Of a stretch of 64,000 bases of DNA, positions 1-7,774 are shown one piece after another. The notes beneath the pieces are model-generated. The model worked only from the letters and a program-made list of their open reading frames with translations, was not told the origin of the DNA and did no database searches. Within the stretch, counting starts at the first letter, position 1; each line of letters starts with the position of its first letter. Location of the stretch: positions 1,054,001 to 1,118,000 of the forward strand of contig NZ_JUHG01000011.1 in NCBI RefSeq assembly GCF_000799715.1, in the 5' to 3' direction. The DNA is from Martinezella rhizogenes. Lineage in GTDB: Bacteria > Pseudomonadota > Alphaproteobacteria > Rhizobiales > Rhizobiaceae. Both the position numbers and the translations under genes were made by a program.

Positions 1-6
1 AGCCTT

Positions 7-759
7 TTAGCTATCCGCCAACGTCAGGATCACCGGCCCGTTGCGGGTGGCAACGACGGTATGTTCGAACTGGACCGTCGGCGCGCGCGGATCGCCATAC
101 AGCGTCCAGGCATCGTCGCCGCCTTCCGCCCAGGTGGCGCCAAGCGACAAAAACGGCTCGACGGTGAACACCAGGCCGTCCTGCATGATCCGCGTTTCGT
201 CTGGGTCGGCCCAGGTGGAAACCTCCGCCGGCTCCTCATGCAGCGAACGGCCAATGCCGTGGCTGGCGAGATTGGCGACCAGCGTATAGCGGTTCTTCTG
301 CGCGAAAGCGCCGACGGCGTGGCCGATCTTGGAGAAAGGCGCGCCGCTGCGCACCTGGTTCAGGCCGACCCACAGCGCCCGCTTGCCGTCACGGCAAAGA
401 CGCTCGATCTTCGGCTTCACCGGCGGCACCGCAAAGGACGAGCCAGTGTCGGAAAAGAACCCGTCCTTCTCGGCGGAAACATCGAGATTGACGAGATCAC
501 CGGCCTGGATCACCCGCGGGCCGGGAATGCCGTGCGCCACTTCCTCGTTGACGCTGATGCAAGTGGCGCCCGGAAACCGATAGACAAGTTCCGGCGCGGA
601 ACGCGCGCCGGCGTCTTCCAGCACCTTTCGGCCGATGGCATCGAGTTCCAACGTGGTGATACCCGGCTCCAGCGCCGCCGCCATCGCCTGCAGCGCATTG
701 GCGCAGATGCGACCGATCTCTTTCAGCTTGGTCAATTCGTCGTCGTTCGAGATGATCAT
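7..759 (-). CDS. map: Type I methionine aminopeptidase
   Basis: This enzyme removes the initiator methionine from nascent cytosolic proteins using a two-metal centre. The 250-residue protein has the pita-bread fold ligands in order: Asp in NLDVSAEKDGFFSDTG, His in ASHGIGRSLHEEP, Glu in FTVEPFL and Glu in VQFEHTVV. The length is normal for the type I family. A longer frame runs up to a TTG at 810. I chose the ATG at 759 because family members begin close to MIISNDDEL and a GGAAG lies just upstream. The gene follows the luciferase-like gene on the same strand with a 47-base gap, so the two may be co-transcribed. Rhizobia commonly have more than one map gene, so this may be a secondary copy. Confidence 0.9.
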   Translation of the reverse strand: MIISNDDELTKLKEIGRICANALQAMAAALEPGITTLELDAIGRKVLEDAGARSAPELVYRFPGATCISVNEEVAHGIPGPRVIQAGDLVNLDVSAEKDGFFSDTGSSFAVPPVKPKIERLCRDGKRALWVGLNQVRSGAPFSKIGHAVGAFAQKNRYTLVANLASHGIGRSLHEEPAEVSTWADPDETRIMQDGLVFTVEPFLSLGATWAEGGDDAWTLYGDPRAPTVQFEHTVVATRNGPVILTLADS

Positions 760-806
760 TCGCGGCTTCCGGCTGGCTCGTATCCCCACCTTCCCAAGGC
801 GAAGGC

Positions 807-1868
807 TCAAGCAGTCGCTTTCGCCTCTCCGACCTGTTCAGTCAATGCCTTTCTGACGAGCGGCGCGACTTTCGTGCCGTAGAGCTCTATGCCGCGCATA
901 ATCTGATCATGCGGCATCGTGCCGATCGCCATCTGCAGCAGGAAGCGGTCGTTCTTGAACAGCTCGTGATGCGCGACGATCTTCTCGGCCACGGTTTCGG
1001 GATCACCAACGAAGAGCGCGCCGTTCGGCCCGCGCGACTGATCGAACTGTGCCCGGCTTGTCGGTCCCCAGCCACGTTCGCGGCCGATGCGGTTCATCAC
1101 CTCGGCCTGCGGGCCGTAGAACTGATCGGCGGCGGCCTCGGTCGTATCGGCGACGAAGCCGTGGACATTGATGCTGGTCTTCAGCTTGGCCTGATCCTGA
1201 TCGGCACGGCGGGCAGCCTCGCGGTAGAGATCGACGAGCGGCGCAAACCGGCGCGGCTCGCCGCCGATGATGGCAATCGCCATCGGCAGGCCCAACGCAC
1301 CGGCGCGCGCCACCGATTGGGGCGTGCCGCCGACCGCGATCCAGATCGGCAACGGATCCTGCAGTGGCCGGGGATAGACCCCTTGCCCGTTGATCGGCGC
1401 ACGCATCTCGCCAGTCCAGTTCACCTGTTCGCCATCGCGGATCGCCAGCAGCAAATCGAGCTTTTCCTCGAAGAGCTGGTCGTAATCCTCAAGATTGTAG
1501 CCGAATAGCGGGAAGGACTCGATGAACGAGCCTCGCCCCGCCATGATCTCGGCGCGGCCGTTGGAAATGAGGTCGAGCGTTGCGAACTGCTGGAAGACGC
1601 GCACAGGATCGTCCGAACTCAGCACCGTCACGGCGCTGGTCAGCCGGATAGTCTTCGTCTTCGCGGCAGCGGCGGCAAGCGCCACGGCGGGAGCCGAGGC
1701 CGCATAGTCCGGGCGATGATGCTCGCCAAGCCCGAAGACATCGAGACCGACCTGATCGGCCAGCTCGATTTCCTCAATGAGATTGTTCAGACGCCGCGCC
1801 GCCTCCGCGCCCTTGTTGAGGGTGGGATCGGGATTGACGTCGGCGAATGTATAAAGGCCAAGTTCCAT
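807..1868 (-). CDS. LLM-class flavin-dependent oxidoreductase (luciferase-like monooxygenase)
   Basis: A 353-residue member of the bacterial luciferase-like (F420/FMN) monooxygenase superfamily. The N-terminus [15 protein letters not shown], the segment [12 protein letters not shown] and the segment [11 protein letters not shown] are characteristic of the group often annotated as LLM-class flavin-dependent oxidoreductases, which use reduced FMN supplied by a partner reductase. The substrate cannot be read from sequence, and no flavin reductase gene is adjacent. The start codon ATG at 1868 gives the expected full-length N-terminal beta strand. A perfect 10-base palindrome lies 65 bases upstream and may be its operator. 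The stop codon lies 47 bases before the chosen map start. Confidence 0.85.
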   Translation of the reverse strand: MELGLYTFADVNPDPTLNKGAEAARRLNNLIEEIELADQVGLDVFGLGEHHRPDYAASAPAVALAAAAAKTKTIRLTSAVTVLSSDDPVRVFQQFATLDLISNGRAEIMAGRGSFIESFPLFGYNLEDYDQLFEEKLDLLLAIRDGEQVNWTGEMRAPINGQGVYPRPLQDPLPIWIAVGGTPQSVARAGALGLPMAIAIIGGEPRRFAPLVDLYREAARRADQDQAKLKTSINVHGFVADTTEAAADQFYGPQAEVMNRIGRERGWGPTSRAQFDQSRGPNGALFVGDPETVAEKIVAHHELFKNDRFLLQMAIGTMPHDQIMRGIELYGTKVAPLVRKALTEQVGEAKATA

Positions 1869-1932
1869 GGTGAAATATCCATCTGTTGTTGATGGACCAA
1901 ATGGGAAGGCGGCGTTGCAATCGCAAATGTGA

Positions 1933-1957
1933 ATTATCGAACGGTTTGTTCGATAAT
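1933..1957. promoter_or_regulatory. Perfect palindrome upstream of the luciferase-like gene
   Basis: The arms ATTATCGAAC and GTTCGATAAT are exact reverse complements separated by five bases (GGTTT). The site lies in the 175-base gap between the GNAT gene and the luciferase-like gene, about 65 bases before the latter's start. Its size and symmetry suit a dimeric repressor of the TetR, MarR or HxlR type. No such regulator gene lies next to it, so the link is inferred. Confidence 0.55.
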
Positions 1958-2043
1958 GTTGATAGCGACCCCTAATAGGAATCCGAAATCAACGTCTTCC
2001 GTGTCGCTCCGGAATCCGCCTCCGAAGCGCCTCATGTAGCAGA

Positions 2044-2556
2044 TCAGAGCCGTGGATCGTCGGCCAGCAACGCCCAGCGCTCATGATCGCACCAGGCGCC
2101 GCCGATCTTCAGATATTGCGGTGAGAATCCCTCCATGCGAAACCCGAGCCTCTGCACGAGCGCGATGGAGGCCTGGTTTGCAGGCTGGATATTGGCTTCC
2201 AGCCGATGCAGGCCGACGGTATCGAATGCATGGACGATTGCCAGACGCAATGCCTCGGTCATGAAACCCCGGCCGGCAAAACCCACCATGCCGTGATAGC
2301 CGAGAAAGGCGCTGCGGAAACCGCCCCAGACCATCTGGCTGATATTGACCACCCCGACGATGCCGCCCGAACTGGTGTCGCGCGCCACCAAGCCGATATT
2401 GGGTCCGGTCACGGTCTGCCCGAACCAGGCATCGAAGCCGTCGCGATCGACGAAGGGAAAGGCCCAGGGCGCATGATAGGCGCGGCTCGCAATATTGGCC
2501 GTGATCAGATCTTCGGCATCCGATTGCCTGACTGGCGCTATGGTGACGTGCAGCAT
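2044..2556 (-). CDS. GNAT family N-acetyltransferase (RimJ/RimL type)
   Basis: A 170-residue acetyltransferase of the Acetyltransf_3 (RimJ/RimL-like) group, predicted to move an acetyl group from acetyl-CoA to an amine or protein N-terminus. The fold signature runs through GLVARDTSSGGIVGVVNI, then the acetyl-CoA loop region YHGMVGFAGRGFMTEALRL, then LHRLEANIQPANQASIALVQRLGFRMEG, the usual motif B ending. The substrate is not predictable. It lies 62 bases after the DoxX gene on the same strand, with a hairpin over its ribosome binding site, so it may be the last gene of the SRPBCC-DoxX unit. Confidence 0.85.
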   Translation of the reverse strand: MLHVTIAPVRQSDAEDLITANIASRAYHAPWAFPFVDRDGFDAWFGQTVTGPNIGLVARDTSSGGIVGVVNISQMVWGGFRSAFLGYHGMVGFAGRGFMTEALRLAIVHAFDTVGLHRLEANIQPANQASIALVQRLGFRMEGFSPQYLKIGGAWCDHERWALLADDPRL

Positions 2557-2589
2557 GGCTCGCTCCTCTCGTTCATGCGGGAGCGAGCC
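2557..2589 (-). promoter_or_regulatory. Hairpin covering the ribosome binding site of the GNAT gene
   Basis: GGCTCGCTCC (2557-2566) and GGAGCGAGCC (2580-2589) form a perfect 10-base-pair stem with a 13-base loop directly before the ATG at 2556. On the coding strand the only Shine-Dalgarno-like run (GAGGAG) is partly inside the stem. The structure could therefore limit initiation, or act as an intercistronic stabiliser after the DoxX gene. There is no T-run, so a terminator is less likely. Confidence 0.5.
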
Positions 2590-2618
2590 TTAGCAAATCG
2601 AATCCGAAATCAACAGCT

Positions 2619-3032
2619 TCAGCGCTGGAACGGAATCATTTTCCGAACCGCCTCATAGCGAAGATAAAGTCCGCCCCAGGCGATGATGCCGAGATAAGGG
2701 CCGAACAGCAGGTGCGAAAATACCGGGCTGCCGACCCTTAAATGTGTCGCCATCGCTCCGCCTAGCAGGCCGGTGAGAAGGATGGCCCCGAGGACAGACG
2801 TCGCCGGGATGGCATAGAGGACCGCACAGACAAGCGTGATGACGCCAAGCAGCCGCGCGAGCGCCGGATCACCGGAATAGCCGAGCGCCGTCATCGTCTC
2901 GGTGACGACAGGCAGAGGCATGAGCTTGATTGCGCCGTCGAAAACGAGAAACGCAACGATCAAGCCGTTGAGGATCATGCCGGCCACGCGCTGCGCTCGC
3001 GAACCGGATGGTGAATCTGTTACATAGGACAT
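2619..3032 (-). CDS. DoxX family membrane protein
   Basis: A 137-residue inner-membrane protein with four hydrophobic segments: about residues 15-37, 58-75, 79-96 and 107-125. The spacing and motifs match DoxX-like proteins, for example the first helix ending FDGAIKLMPLPVV and the segment GDPALARLLGVITLVCAVLYAIP. The molecular role of DoxX-like proteins is poorly defined, and they are often near redox or stress genes. A GGGGGA ribosome binding site stands eight bases before the ATG. It follows the SRPBCC gene by 30 bases and is probably co-transcribed with it from the ECF-type promoter at 3584-3610. Confidence 0.82.
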   Translation of the reverse strand: MSYVTDSPSGSRAQRVAGMILNGLIVAFLVFDGAIKLMPLPVVTETMTALGYSGDPALARLLGVITLVCAVLYAIPATSVLGAILLTGLLGGAMATHLRVGSPVFSHLLFGPYLGIIAWGGLYLRYEAVRKMIPFQR

Positions 3033-3062
3033 GGATGTATCCCCCGGATTGGAATGAGCAAT

Positions 3063-3533
3063 TCAGATCTTGGCCGCCAGCGCCGCGAGTTGGTCGGTGC
3101 ATTGACCCCAACCCTCATGAAAGCCCATCTTCTCATGCGCTTCGCGGTCTTCCGCCGTCCAATGCAGGACTGTTGCGGTGTAGCGCGTCTTGCCGCCGCC
3201 GAGATCTTCAAGCTGAATGATCACCACCATGAAGGGTTTGGCTGATGGCACCCAGGCACTGGTGAAGGCGTCGGTGAAGACGATCCGCTCGTTCGGGACG
3301 ACCTCGAGATAGACGCCGACATTCGGATAGTCCTCGCCTTCAGGGCTGCGCATGGTGACCGAGCTGGTGCCGCCGGCGCGGACGTCGAGTTCGGCAACCG
3401 ATGTCGTCCAGGGCAGCGGCGAGAACCATTGTTTCAGCAGGTTCGCCTCCGTCCAGCAGCGAAAGATCGTCTCGCGCGGCGCGTTGATGATGCGGGTCAG
3501 CGAAAGCGCGTGGCGGGCGGTCTGTTCAGTCAT
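3063..3533 (-). CDS. SRPBCC/AHSA1-like domain protein
   Basis: A 156-residue START-like (SRPBCC) ligand-binding domain of the AHSA1 (activator of Hsp90 ATPase homologue 1-like) family. Typical signatures are the opening RIINAPRETIFRCWTEANLLKQWF, the middle SSVTMRSPEGEDYPNVGVYLEV and the C-terminal segment around HEKMGFHEGWGQCTDQLAAL. Such proteins bind hydrophobic ligands in a helix-grip cavity and frequently occur next to ECF42/DGPF genes. It is the first gene of a short unit with the DoxX gene. A TGTCGG-N17-CGTC element identical to that before the sigma operon lies about 50 bases upstream, so control by the neighbouring sigma factor is likely. Confidence 0.88.
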   Translation of the reverse strand: MTEQTARHALSLTRIINAPRETIFRCWTEANLLKQWFSPLPWTTSVAELDVRAGGTSSVTMRSPEGEDYPNVGVYLEVVPNERIVFTDAFTSAWVPSAKPFMVVIIQLEDLGGGKTRYTATVLHWTAEDREAHEKMGFHEGWGQCTDQLAALAAKI

Positions 3534-3583
3534 GGTCCTATCTCTCTCCAGCGTAAATCGGCCCTATCGGCCTATGTTCCAAG

Positions 3584-3610
3584 GACGCTTGCCGCCATCT
3601 CATTCCGACA
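3584..3610 (-). promoter_or_regulatory. Candidate ECF42-type promoter for the SRPBCC-DoxX unit
   Basis: Read on the minus strand, TGTCGG (3610-3605) is followed after exactly 17 bases by CGTC (3587-3584). This is the same pair and spacing found before the yciI-sigma operon at 5282-5308. It lies between the sigma gene stop and the SRPBCC start, leaving a leader of roughly 45 bases. From memory, the published ECF42 target is TGTCGA with CGAC or CGTC. Confidence 0.65.
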
Positions 3611-3631
3611 GGGGATGAGAAAATTCGTCGA

Positions 3632-4888
3632 TTATTTTGCGATTGCCGGAGCCATTGTGCTCAAACGGTCGAGCTGGTGGCGGATATGCTCGGCCTCCGC
3701 CGGCGAGCGGGCAAGCGCGATGGCACGGTCGAAGGCGGAACGCGCCTCCCGCGCCCGATGCAATTGCATGAGCAGGCCACCCCTCAACCCGTGAAAATAG
3801 AAATAGCTGTCGAGTGGGTCCGCCAAAGTCTCCACCAGGGCCAAAGCCACCTCCGGCCCCTTGAGCTTCGCGACGGCGACGGCACGGTTCAGCGTGACGA
3901 CCGGCGACGGATGCACCCGCTCCAGTGTTTGGTAGAGCAGATCGATTTCCGCCCAATCCGTATCCCCGGCCTGCTTGGCCCTCGAATGAAGTGCTGCGAT
4001 CGCCGCCTGAAGCTGATAGGGTCCGGGACGGCGATGGCGGATCGCCTTGTCGAGCAGCGCCAGCGCCTCGTCGATGAGCATGTGGTTCCAGAGCGACCGG
4101 TCCTGATCTTCCAGCAACACGATCTGGCCGCTCGCATCGAAGCGCGCCGCCTGACGCGATTGCTGCAACAGCATCAGCGCCAGCAACCCCATGATTTCGG
4201 GTTCGGTCGGAAAGATGCGCAAAAGCAGCCGGCCGAGCCGGATCGCCTCATCGGCAAAGGCGGAGGCTTCGCGGCCCGGCCCGCCGGCGGAATAGCCCTC
4301 GTTGAAGATGAGATAGATCATGGCGCTGACAAGCGCCACGCGTTCCGCCCGCTCGACGGCGCCCGGCGTCTCGAACGGCACGCCGGCCGCGGCCACGCGT
4401 GCCTTGGCGCGGGTGATGCGCTGCTCCATGGCGCTGTCGCTGACCAGAAAAGCGCGGGCGATCTGCGCCACCGAAAGGCCGGAGACGACACGCAGCGCCA
4501 GAGCGATCTGCTGCGTCGCCGGCAAATCCGGATGACAGCAGATGAACAACAGCCGCAGGATGTCGTCGCGATAGTTCGATCCGTCGAGCCGCTCGGCGAG
4601 ATCGCTTTCGGCGTCACCGGTATCCGAGATAACCTCCTCGTCCGGCAGTGCCTGCGTCTTCGCCTGTTTGCGCACAGCATCGATGGCGCTGTTGCGTCCA
4701 ACGAAGATCAACCATGCCACGGGATCGCGCGGCGGCCCCTTGTCCGGCCATGTCTTCAGGGCCCTGAGGCAAGCCTCCTGAAACGCCTCTTCGGCGATAT
4801 CGAGATTGCGGAAATAGCGAAGCAGCGCGCCAACCACCTGCGGCCGGGCATTGGTGAACGCGATATCGATCCAGGCTATGTCGGTCAT
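3632..4888 (-). CDS. ECF RNA polymerase sigma factor with long C-terminal extension (ECF42-like)
   Basis: A 418-residue sigma-70 family protein. Region 2 is near residues 15-80 (RYFRNLDIAEEAFQEACLRAL, PRDPVAWLIFVGRN). Region 4 is near 110-170 (QQIALALRVVSGLSVAQIARAF, VSDSAMEQRITRAK). A helical TPR-like extension of about 240 residues fills the rest, including a segment starting VVTLNRAVAVAKLKGPE. This architecture, the coupled DGPF gene and the absence of an anti-sigma gene define the ECF42 group, where the extension is needed for activity. Its start overlaps the yciI stop (ATGA), so the two are translationally coupled. Candidate target promoters stand before this operon and before the SRPBCC gene. 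Confidence 0.9.
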   Translation of the reverse strand: MTDIAWIDIAFTNARPQVVGALLRYFRNLDIAEEAFQEACLRALKTWPDKGPPRDPVAWLIFVGRNSAIDAVRKQAKTQALPDEEVISDTGDAESDLAERLDGSNYRDDILRLLFICCHPDLPATQQIALALRVVSGLSVAQIARAFLVSDSAMEQRITRAKARVAAAGVPFETPGAVERAERVALVSAMIYLIFNEGYSAGGPGREASAFADEAIRLGRLLLRIFPTEPEIMGLLALMLLQQSRQAARFDASGQIVLLEDQDRSLWNHMLIDEALALLDKAIRHRRPGPYQLQAAIAALHSRAKQAGDTDWAEIDLLYQTLERVHPSPVVTLNRAVAVAKLKGPEVALALVETLADPLDSYFYFHGLRGGLLMQLHRAREARSAFDRAIALARSPAEAEHIRHQLDRLSTMAPAIAK

Positions 4889-5259
4889 GTCGCGATCATC
4901 CCCGGTCTGAAGACGTAAAGCGGACGGATCTCATAGGAACCGGCACCCGGATTGGCGATCGCCAGTTTCTTTGAAAATTCAATTGCTTCATCGAGAGAGT
5001 CAAAGTCGATCACGTAGAATCCGAGGAGTTGCTCCTTCGTCTCGGCGAAGGGACCGTCGATGACGAACGGTTCGTTCCTGCCCTTGCGCAGCGTCGTTGC
5101 CGCCGTCGTCGGCATCAGCCGGGCAACCGGACCAAGCTTGCCTGCCTCGCTAAGCGGCGCCTGGACCGCCAGCAACCGCTCCATCGTCGCCTGCTCTTCC
5201 TCTTTGGACCAGGCAAACACGGTATCTTCGTCGTTGTAGCACAGGATGGCATACAGCAT
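4885..5259 (-). CDS. YciI/DGPF domain protein
   Basis: A 124-residue YciI-like protein of the DGPF group (COG3795 type), named for a motif seen here as FVIDGPFAETKEQLLGFYVID. The ferredoxin-like fold has conserved His or Asp residues in some members, but no certain enzymatic reaction is known. A longer frame begins at 5319. I chose the ATG at 5259 because AAGGAGAC lies six bases upstream and family members begin with M-[KL]-Y-[AM]-. The gene overlaps the sigma gene by four bases and is the first gene of the operon, downstream of the candidate self-regulated promoter. Confidence 0.9.
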   Translation of the reverse strand: MLYAILCYNDEDTVFAWSKEEEQATMERLLAVQAPLSEAGKLGPVARLMPTTAATTLRKGRNEPFVIDGPFAETKEQLLGFYVIDFDSLDEAIEFSKKLAIANPGAGSYEIRPLYVFRPGMIAT

Positions 5260-5281
5260 GCGGGTCTCCTTCTCCCATAAA

Positions 5282-5308
5282 GACGAGGGAGTATCGCCTT
5301 CTCCGACA
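5282..5308 (-). promoter_or_regulatory. Candidate ECF42-type autoregulatory promoter of the yciI-sigma operon
   Basis: On the minus strand TGTCGG (5308-5303) and CGTC (5285-5282) are separated by exactly 17 bases. The element lies 23 bases before the yciI ATG, giving a short leader that contains the strong AAGGAG site. An identical pair precedes the SRPBCC gene. Conservation of both boxes and spacing in two nearby upstream regions supports recognition by the ECF42-like factor encoded between them. Confidence 0.65.
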
Positions 5309-5339
5309 GGTCGCGTCAAAAAATTATCGTTGGAGGACG

Positions 5340-6308
5340 CTACGCGCCACGCCGGATCGTCAGCGTCCCTGCTTTTGCATCCAGCACAGCAACAGTACCG
5401 ATCAGAGCGCTGACAGGGCTACGCCCATGCCCCAGCGGCAAACCACCAAGGACCGGCACGCCGAGCACATCAAGATGTTCACGCAGAATATCGATGACCG
5501 AGAAACGGAGATCGAATTCGAAATCGGTGAACTGGCCGACCGCGACGCCTGCCAGGCCATCCAGATGCCCAGCCTTGCGCAGCATCGTCATTTGCCGGTC
5601 CACCTGCCCACGATATAGGCCGATAGCTTCGAGCAACAGGATCGCCCCATGCAAATCCGGTAACGCCCAACCGGCTGCCGTCGCAACCATATCGAGGTTG
5701 CCGCCGATCAATCGCCCGGTCACTGTACCGCTTGTCGTAAGCGCCGACGTCGGCTCCTCCAGACGGGATCGGATGACGATATCATCCGTCGTCGTCAACG
5801 CCCGGCGAAGGGCGCTGCTGGTCTCCGCACTGACATCCTCTTCTCCTGGGCCGGCAAAAAACGCGCCATGAATGCCGATCAGGCGGCAATGCTTCAGGAG
5901 ACTGAGATGCAAGGCCGTGATATCGCTGAAACCGATCAGAAACTTCGGATCGCGCCGGGCCGCCGCGAAATCCAGCCGATCGGCGATCCGGTACGATCCC
6001 TTGCCGCCACGCGTGGTGAAGATAGCCCGAACCTCGGGATCGCGAAGCGCGACATTGAGATCGACCAACCGCTCCTCATCGGTCCCGGCAAGATAATCGC
6101 GCTTGTGAAAGGCATGCTCACCGAAATCGACACGGAGCCCCCAGCCTTGCAATGTTTCGGCGTTCCGGAGAACCCTATCCCTGTCGGGTGGGCTGGCGGG
6201 AGAGACAAAACGGATCCTGTCGCTCGGCCGCAATGGCGGCGGCGTCAAAACCTGATCGATCTCTGCATGATCCAGTGATTCCATGTCGCGATTTTGGCAT
6301 GAAACCAT
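5340..6308 (-). CDS. S66 family LD-carboxypeptidase (LdcA/MccF type)
   Basis: A 322-residue serine peptidase of family S66. Members cleave the L,D bond of tetrapeptide murein stems in the cytoplasm or inactivate microcin C-like peptide-nucleotides. The nucleophile elbow is GFSDITALH near residue 143, and the N-terminal signature is SDRIRFVSPASPPDRDR. A later segment, TGRLIGGNLDMVATAAGW, carries the GGNL motif leading to the catalytic Glu region. The His of the Ser-Glu-His triad is expected in LGGLPLGHGRSP. The ATG at 6284 is an alternative start without a clearer ribosome site. No microcin genes are nearby, so murein recycling is the likelier role. Confidence 0.85.
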   Translation of the reverse strand: MVSCQNRDMESLDHAEIDQVLTPPPLRPSDRIRFVSPASPPDRDRVLRNAETLQGWGLRVDFGEHAFHKRDYLAGTDEERLVDLNVALRDPEVRAIFTTRGGKGSYRIADRLDFAAARRDPKFLIGFSDITALHLSLLKHCRLIGIHGAFFAGPGEEDVSAETSSALRRALTTTDDIVIRSRLEEPTSALTTSGTVTGRLIGGNLDMVATAAGWALPDLHGAILLLEAIGLYRGQVDRQMTMLRKAGHLDGLAGVAVGQFTDFEFDLRFSVIDILREHLDVLGVPVLGGLPLGHGRSPVSALIGTVAVLDAKAGTLTIRRGA

Positions 6309-6335
6309 GACATGCGTCAGCCTTGGATCGAATGA

Positions 6336-6743
6336 CTAAGCAGCCGCCTCGATTGAGACCGGAACTCCCCTCATCAGAGAATTGCCGACCATGCATCTCG
6401 CCTTGGCGCGATCGATCACGAGCTGCGGATCGGAACCATCGAGCGTTTCGCACGACACAGTCATCGTCGCAGCCTTCGCGAACGACAGATCGTCTTCTAA
6501 TTCCACATGCACGGAAATCGAGATCTTTCCCAATCCGATGCCCATATCGGCCGCGACATAGTGCAGGTCGTTGCAGAAGCATCCGCCGACCGCCAGTCCC
6601 AGCAACTGGGCACCGTTGAAGCCAAGCCCTTGACCACCGGCGCGGCCCTGCGGACGATCAACGACGACGGTGTGGCCGCCGGCCCACCCCATCGCCGCCT
6701 GCGTATCCTCGACATTGCGTAGTTCAACGATTACGGAAACCAT
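6336..6743 (-). CDS. OsmC family peroxide-resistance protein
   Basis: A 135-residue OsmC/Ohr superfamily protein, predicted to reduce organic hydroperoxides through a cysteine pair. The two family cysteine regions are visible as AVGGCFCNDL (near residue 54) and RAKARCMVGNSL (near 119). An extra Cys in the first motif is unusual but common in the YhfA-like branch. The ATG at 6743 is preferred over the one at 6755 because GGGGGC lies directly before it. It stands 37 bases before the glycosyltransferase-like gene on the same strand and 27 bases after the S66 gene. Confidence 0.82.
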   Translation of the reverse strand: MVSVIVELRNVEDTQAAMGWAGGHTVVVDRPQGRAGGQGLGFNGAQLLGLAVGGCFCNDLHYVAADMGIGLGKISISVHVELEDDLSFAKAATMTVSCETLDGSDPQLVIDRAKARCMVGNSLMRGVPVSIEAAA

Positions 6744-6780
6744 GACTGCCCCCATTCGTCCAAAGACGAATGATTCGCAG

Positions 6781-7590
6781 TCAACGGAGCGACGGAGTCA
6801 AGACCACAGCCGGTTTTGAAACCGACCGCGCAGCCTTTGCCTGGGCTTCCGACATCTGCCGGGCGCGGGCCTTGCCTTCCCAGAGCGGCAAGCCGAGGGA
6901 CTGCGCTACGGCCGGGTCGGCGGTGAAAACCGGATAGCCTCGCTCCATCAGCCGCAACAGGATTTCCCTGTCCTTGCGAATGTGCAGCCGGGCCAGATTT
7001 TCCTGATTGTAGATATGGCCGCCGGAATCGGGATTGATGCCGGTGATGATCACGGCGGTGGCGCCGTTATGGAGCGCGAAAAGCACGGCGTTGATGCCGT
7101 TCGAACATTTGTCGTCGGCGCCCAGTTCGCTGCATTGTAGGCCGCCCACTCGATCAAGAAGCGCCATGCGCCGATAGCGATCGACGATTTCGAGATTGTC
7201 GTATCGATAGTTGAAGGCTTTCAGCCCGTCCTCGAGCCGCTTGCGACCGTCGCGCCAGAGCAGGATGTACAGCATCTTTGCCCGCTCGCCATTCAGCACG
7301 CGCCGGACTTCGACGGCATTGGTGTTCGTTCCCTCGATCTGATTGAACTGCACCAGCGCAACATCGGGCGCCTCGATGCCCCACGCCTTGGTAACAACCT
7401 GAGAGCCATTGATGGTGATCACCCGGAAGCTCTCGTCGAAATCCGCGGGCTTATGCGACACCGGTGCCGATCCGACCACGACAACGGGTCCGGAGAATGG
7501 TTCGCACAGCGCGGGAGGCTTCGGCCGGAGAAGCCGATATTTCAAGCGCCGATAAAGATGCTTTTTCAGTTCCGTAAATTTAGCAGTCAT
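6781..7590 (-). CDS. Glycosyltransferase-like protein of unknown specificity
   Basis: A 269-residue protein without an assigned function. The N-terminus is strongly basic and amphipathic (KKHLYRRLKYRLLRP), with no true signal or membrane helix. A Rossmann-type strand-loop VVVVGSAPVS follows at about residue 36. The C-terminal half has CSNGINAVLFALHNGATAVIITGI followed by a Gly-Gly-His. This layout resembles GT42 sialyltransferase-like or DUF115-like proteins, where the first motif binds the sugar nucleotide and the second Ser/Asn-Gly helix precedes a catalytic His. I infer a surface-glycan role only weakly. No polysaccharide gene cluster adjoins it. Confidence 0.55.
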   Translation of the reverse strand: MTAKFTELKKHLYRRLKYRLLRPKPPALCEPFSGPVVVVGSAPVSHKPADFDESFRVITINGSQVVTKAWGIEAPDVALVQFNQIEGTNTNAVEVRRVLNGERAKMLYILLWRDGRKRLEDGLKAFNYRYDNLEIVDRYRRMALLDRVGGLQCSELGADDKCSNGINAVLFALHNGATAVIITGINPDSGGHIYNQENLARLHIRKDREILLRLMERGYPVFTADPAVAQSLGLPLWEGKARARQMSEAQAKAARSVSKPAVVLTPSLR

Positions 7591-7774
7591 GCCCCGCCCT
7601 AAGACCCCCGAAGGCGTTCACCGAAAGATAGTCGAACCCACCGAAAGCGATCCCCGCAACAAGATGTCGCCAGGCCGCTCGTAGCATCGACTATCGCTGC
7701 TTCGAGTTGCATTAGGAAAATAAAGAAATCTTACACGATCAAATTTTCGGTGAGCTGTGCATAATTCAGCGGCC

